Origin: Sepiola atlantica
Lineage: Eukaryota > Mollusca > Cephalopoda > Sepiida > Sepiolidae
Direction: 5' to 3'
DNA: 64,000 bases
NCBI GenBank assembly: GCA_963556195.1
Contig: CAUVYP010001208.1
Location: forward strand, 2,728,001-2,792,000
The notes under the pieces were generated by a model. That model saw only the letters and a list, made by a program, of their open reading frames with translations, was not told the DNA's origin and did no database searches. Positions 63,879 to 64,000 of the stretch are shown here, in pieces (the first letter of the stretch is position 1; the number at the start of each line of letters is the position of its first letter). Both the position numbers and the translations under genes were made by a program.

Positions 63879-64000
63879 TTAGCGCGTTTTAAAGTTGATA
63901 TCGCTTTTGTTTATAACTTCCACATTTATTCGAATTGTGCAACGAAACTTTGCACAGATTAGCGAAGTCACATTTTCTACTGAAGTACTAAGTTTCAGAA
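63879..64000. repeat. Partial monomer at right edge
   Basis: The first 122 bp of a monomer are cut by the window end. It carries ACTAAG, so it is S class, and has a private GCGAAG in place of GCGGAG. The array therefore continues to the right. Confidence 0.95.

Larger units (their letters stand above)
1..64000. repeat. 186-bp satellite DNA array with irregular higher-order repeats
   Basis: The same 186-bp unit repeats head to tail across every base of the window, always in the same orientation. There are 343 complete copies between 84 and 63878 plus two edge partials. Ten copies have small indels: four of 187 bp, five of 185 bp and one of 184 bp. Most copies differ from the consensus at only a few positions. 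The consensus is about 37% GC. A GATATC (EcoRV) site at monomer positions 19-24 and TTCGAA at 51-56 occur in nearly every copy, so either enzyme should give a 186-bp ladder. The unit length is close to a nucleosome repeat, as in many centromeric satellites, but centromere identity is only inference. No transposon, unique sequence or strand switch interrupts the array. The family is not one I recognise. Confidence 0.98.

Noticed and set aside
1..64000. CRISPR array
   Set aside because: The repeat unit is 186 bp with no unique spacers between conserved short repeats, and there are no cas genes. The whole unit is repeated.
1..64000. Prokaryotic or phage tandem-repeat gene
   Set aside because: A single repeat-containing gene would need a continuous frame. 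Here each unit ends in a stop on both strands, and single-base indels occur without compensation in frame.
1..64000. Zebrafish type I satellite, which is also described as about 186 bp
   Set aside because: Only the length agrees. I could not match the sequence from memory, and the CpG content does not suggest a methylated vertebrate genome. A database search would decide it.

Overview
The whole 64 kb window is one uninterrupted head-to-tail satellite DNA array. The monomer is 186 bp. With the phase set at the recurring TTAG, there is an 83-bp partial monomer at the left edge, then 343 complete monomers (positions 84-63878), then a 122-bp partial monomer at the right edge. Of the complete monomers 333 are exactly 186 bp, four are 187 bp, five are 185 bp and one is 184 bp. 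No unique DNA, gene, RNA gene, transposon or flank is visible, so neither end of the array lies in this window.

Organism: an array of this size and regularity points to eukaryotic heterochromatin (centromeric or pericentromeric, or another satellite block). My consensus monomer is 37% GC and has 9 CpG where about 6.4 are expected, so there is no CpG depletion; this argues weakly against a heavily CpG-methylated vertebrate genome. I do not recognise the monomer and cannot name the species.

Layout: monomers fall into recurring sequence classes that differ mainly at monomer positions 77-98. They are named here by the tag in the variable stretch: ENV (CACATTTTCT), EHV (CACATGTTCT), S (as ENV but with ACTAAG at 109-114), DKAY/EKAY (with an AGGCCT StuI site), EHVS/GHVS and ENVPP (CAGACAGTCGCGG forms), and F, a divergent class. 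Classes follow each other in ordered strings that are themselves duplicated, giving higher-order repeats of variable length. Duplicated blocks lie 4, 7, 11, 13, 14, 15, 19, 20, 21 or 23 monomers apart. The left part (1 to about 25 kb) is marked by GHVS, CTACGAAAC and CCGAGG variants. The right part (about 25.9-64 kb) is marked by GTCAATAC versions of DKAY, by AAGTCTCAG variants and by a 3720-bp (20-monomer) period. Chimeric monomers at block junctions show out-of-register exchange between monomers.

Coding: because 186 is divisible by 3, each monomer gives a repeating frame of about 60 codons on the minus strand, and similar frames on the plus strand. These are not annotated as genes. They start at TTG, many copies contain stops or frameshifts, and class differences change amino acids freely. 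Nothing here supports a protein-coding system. What is worth attention is the internal organisation of the satellite.
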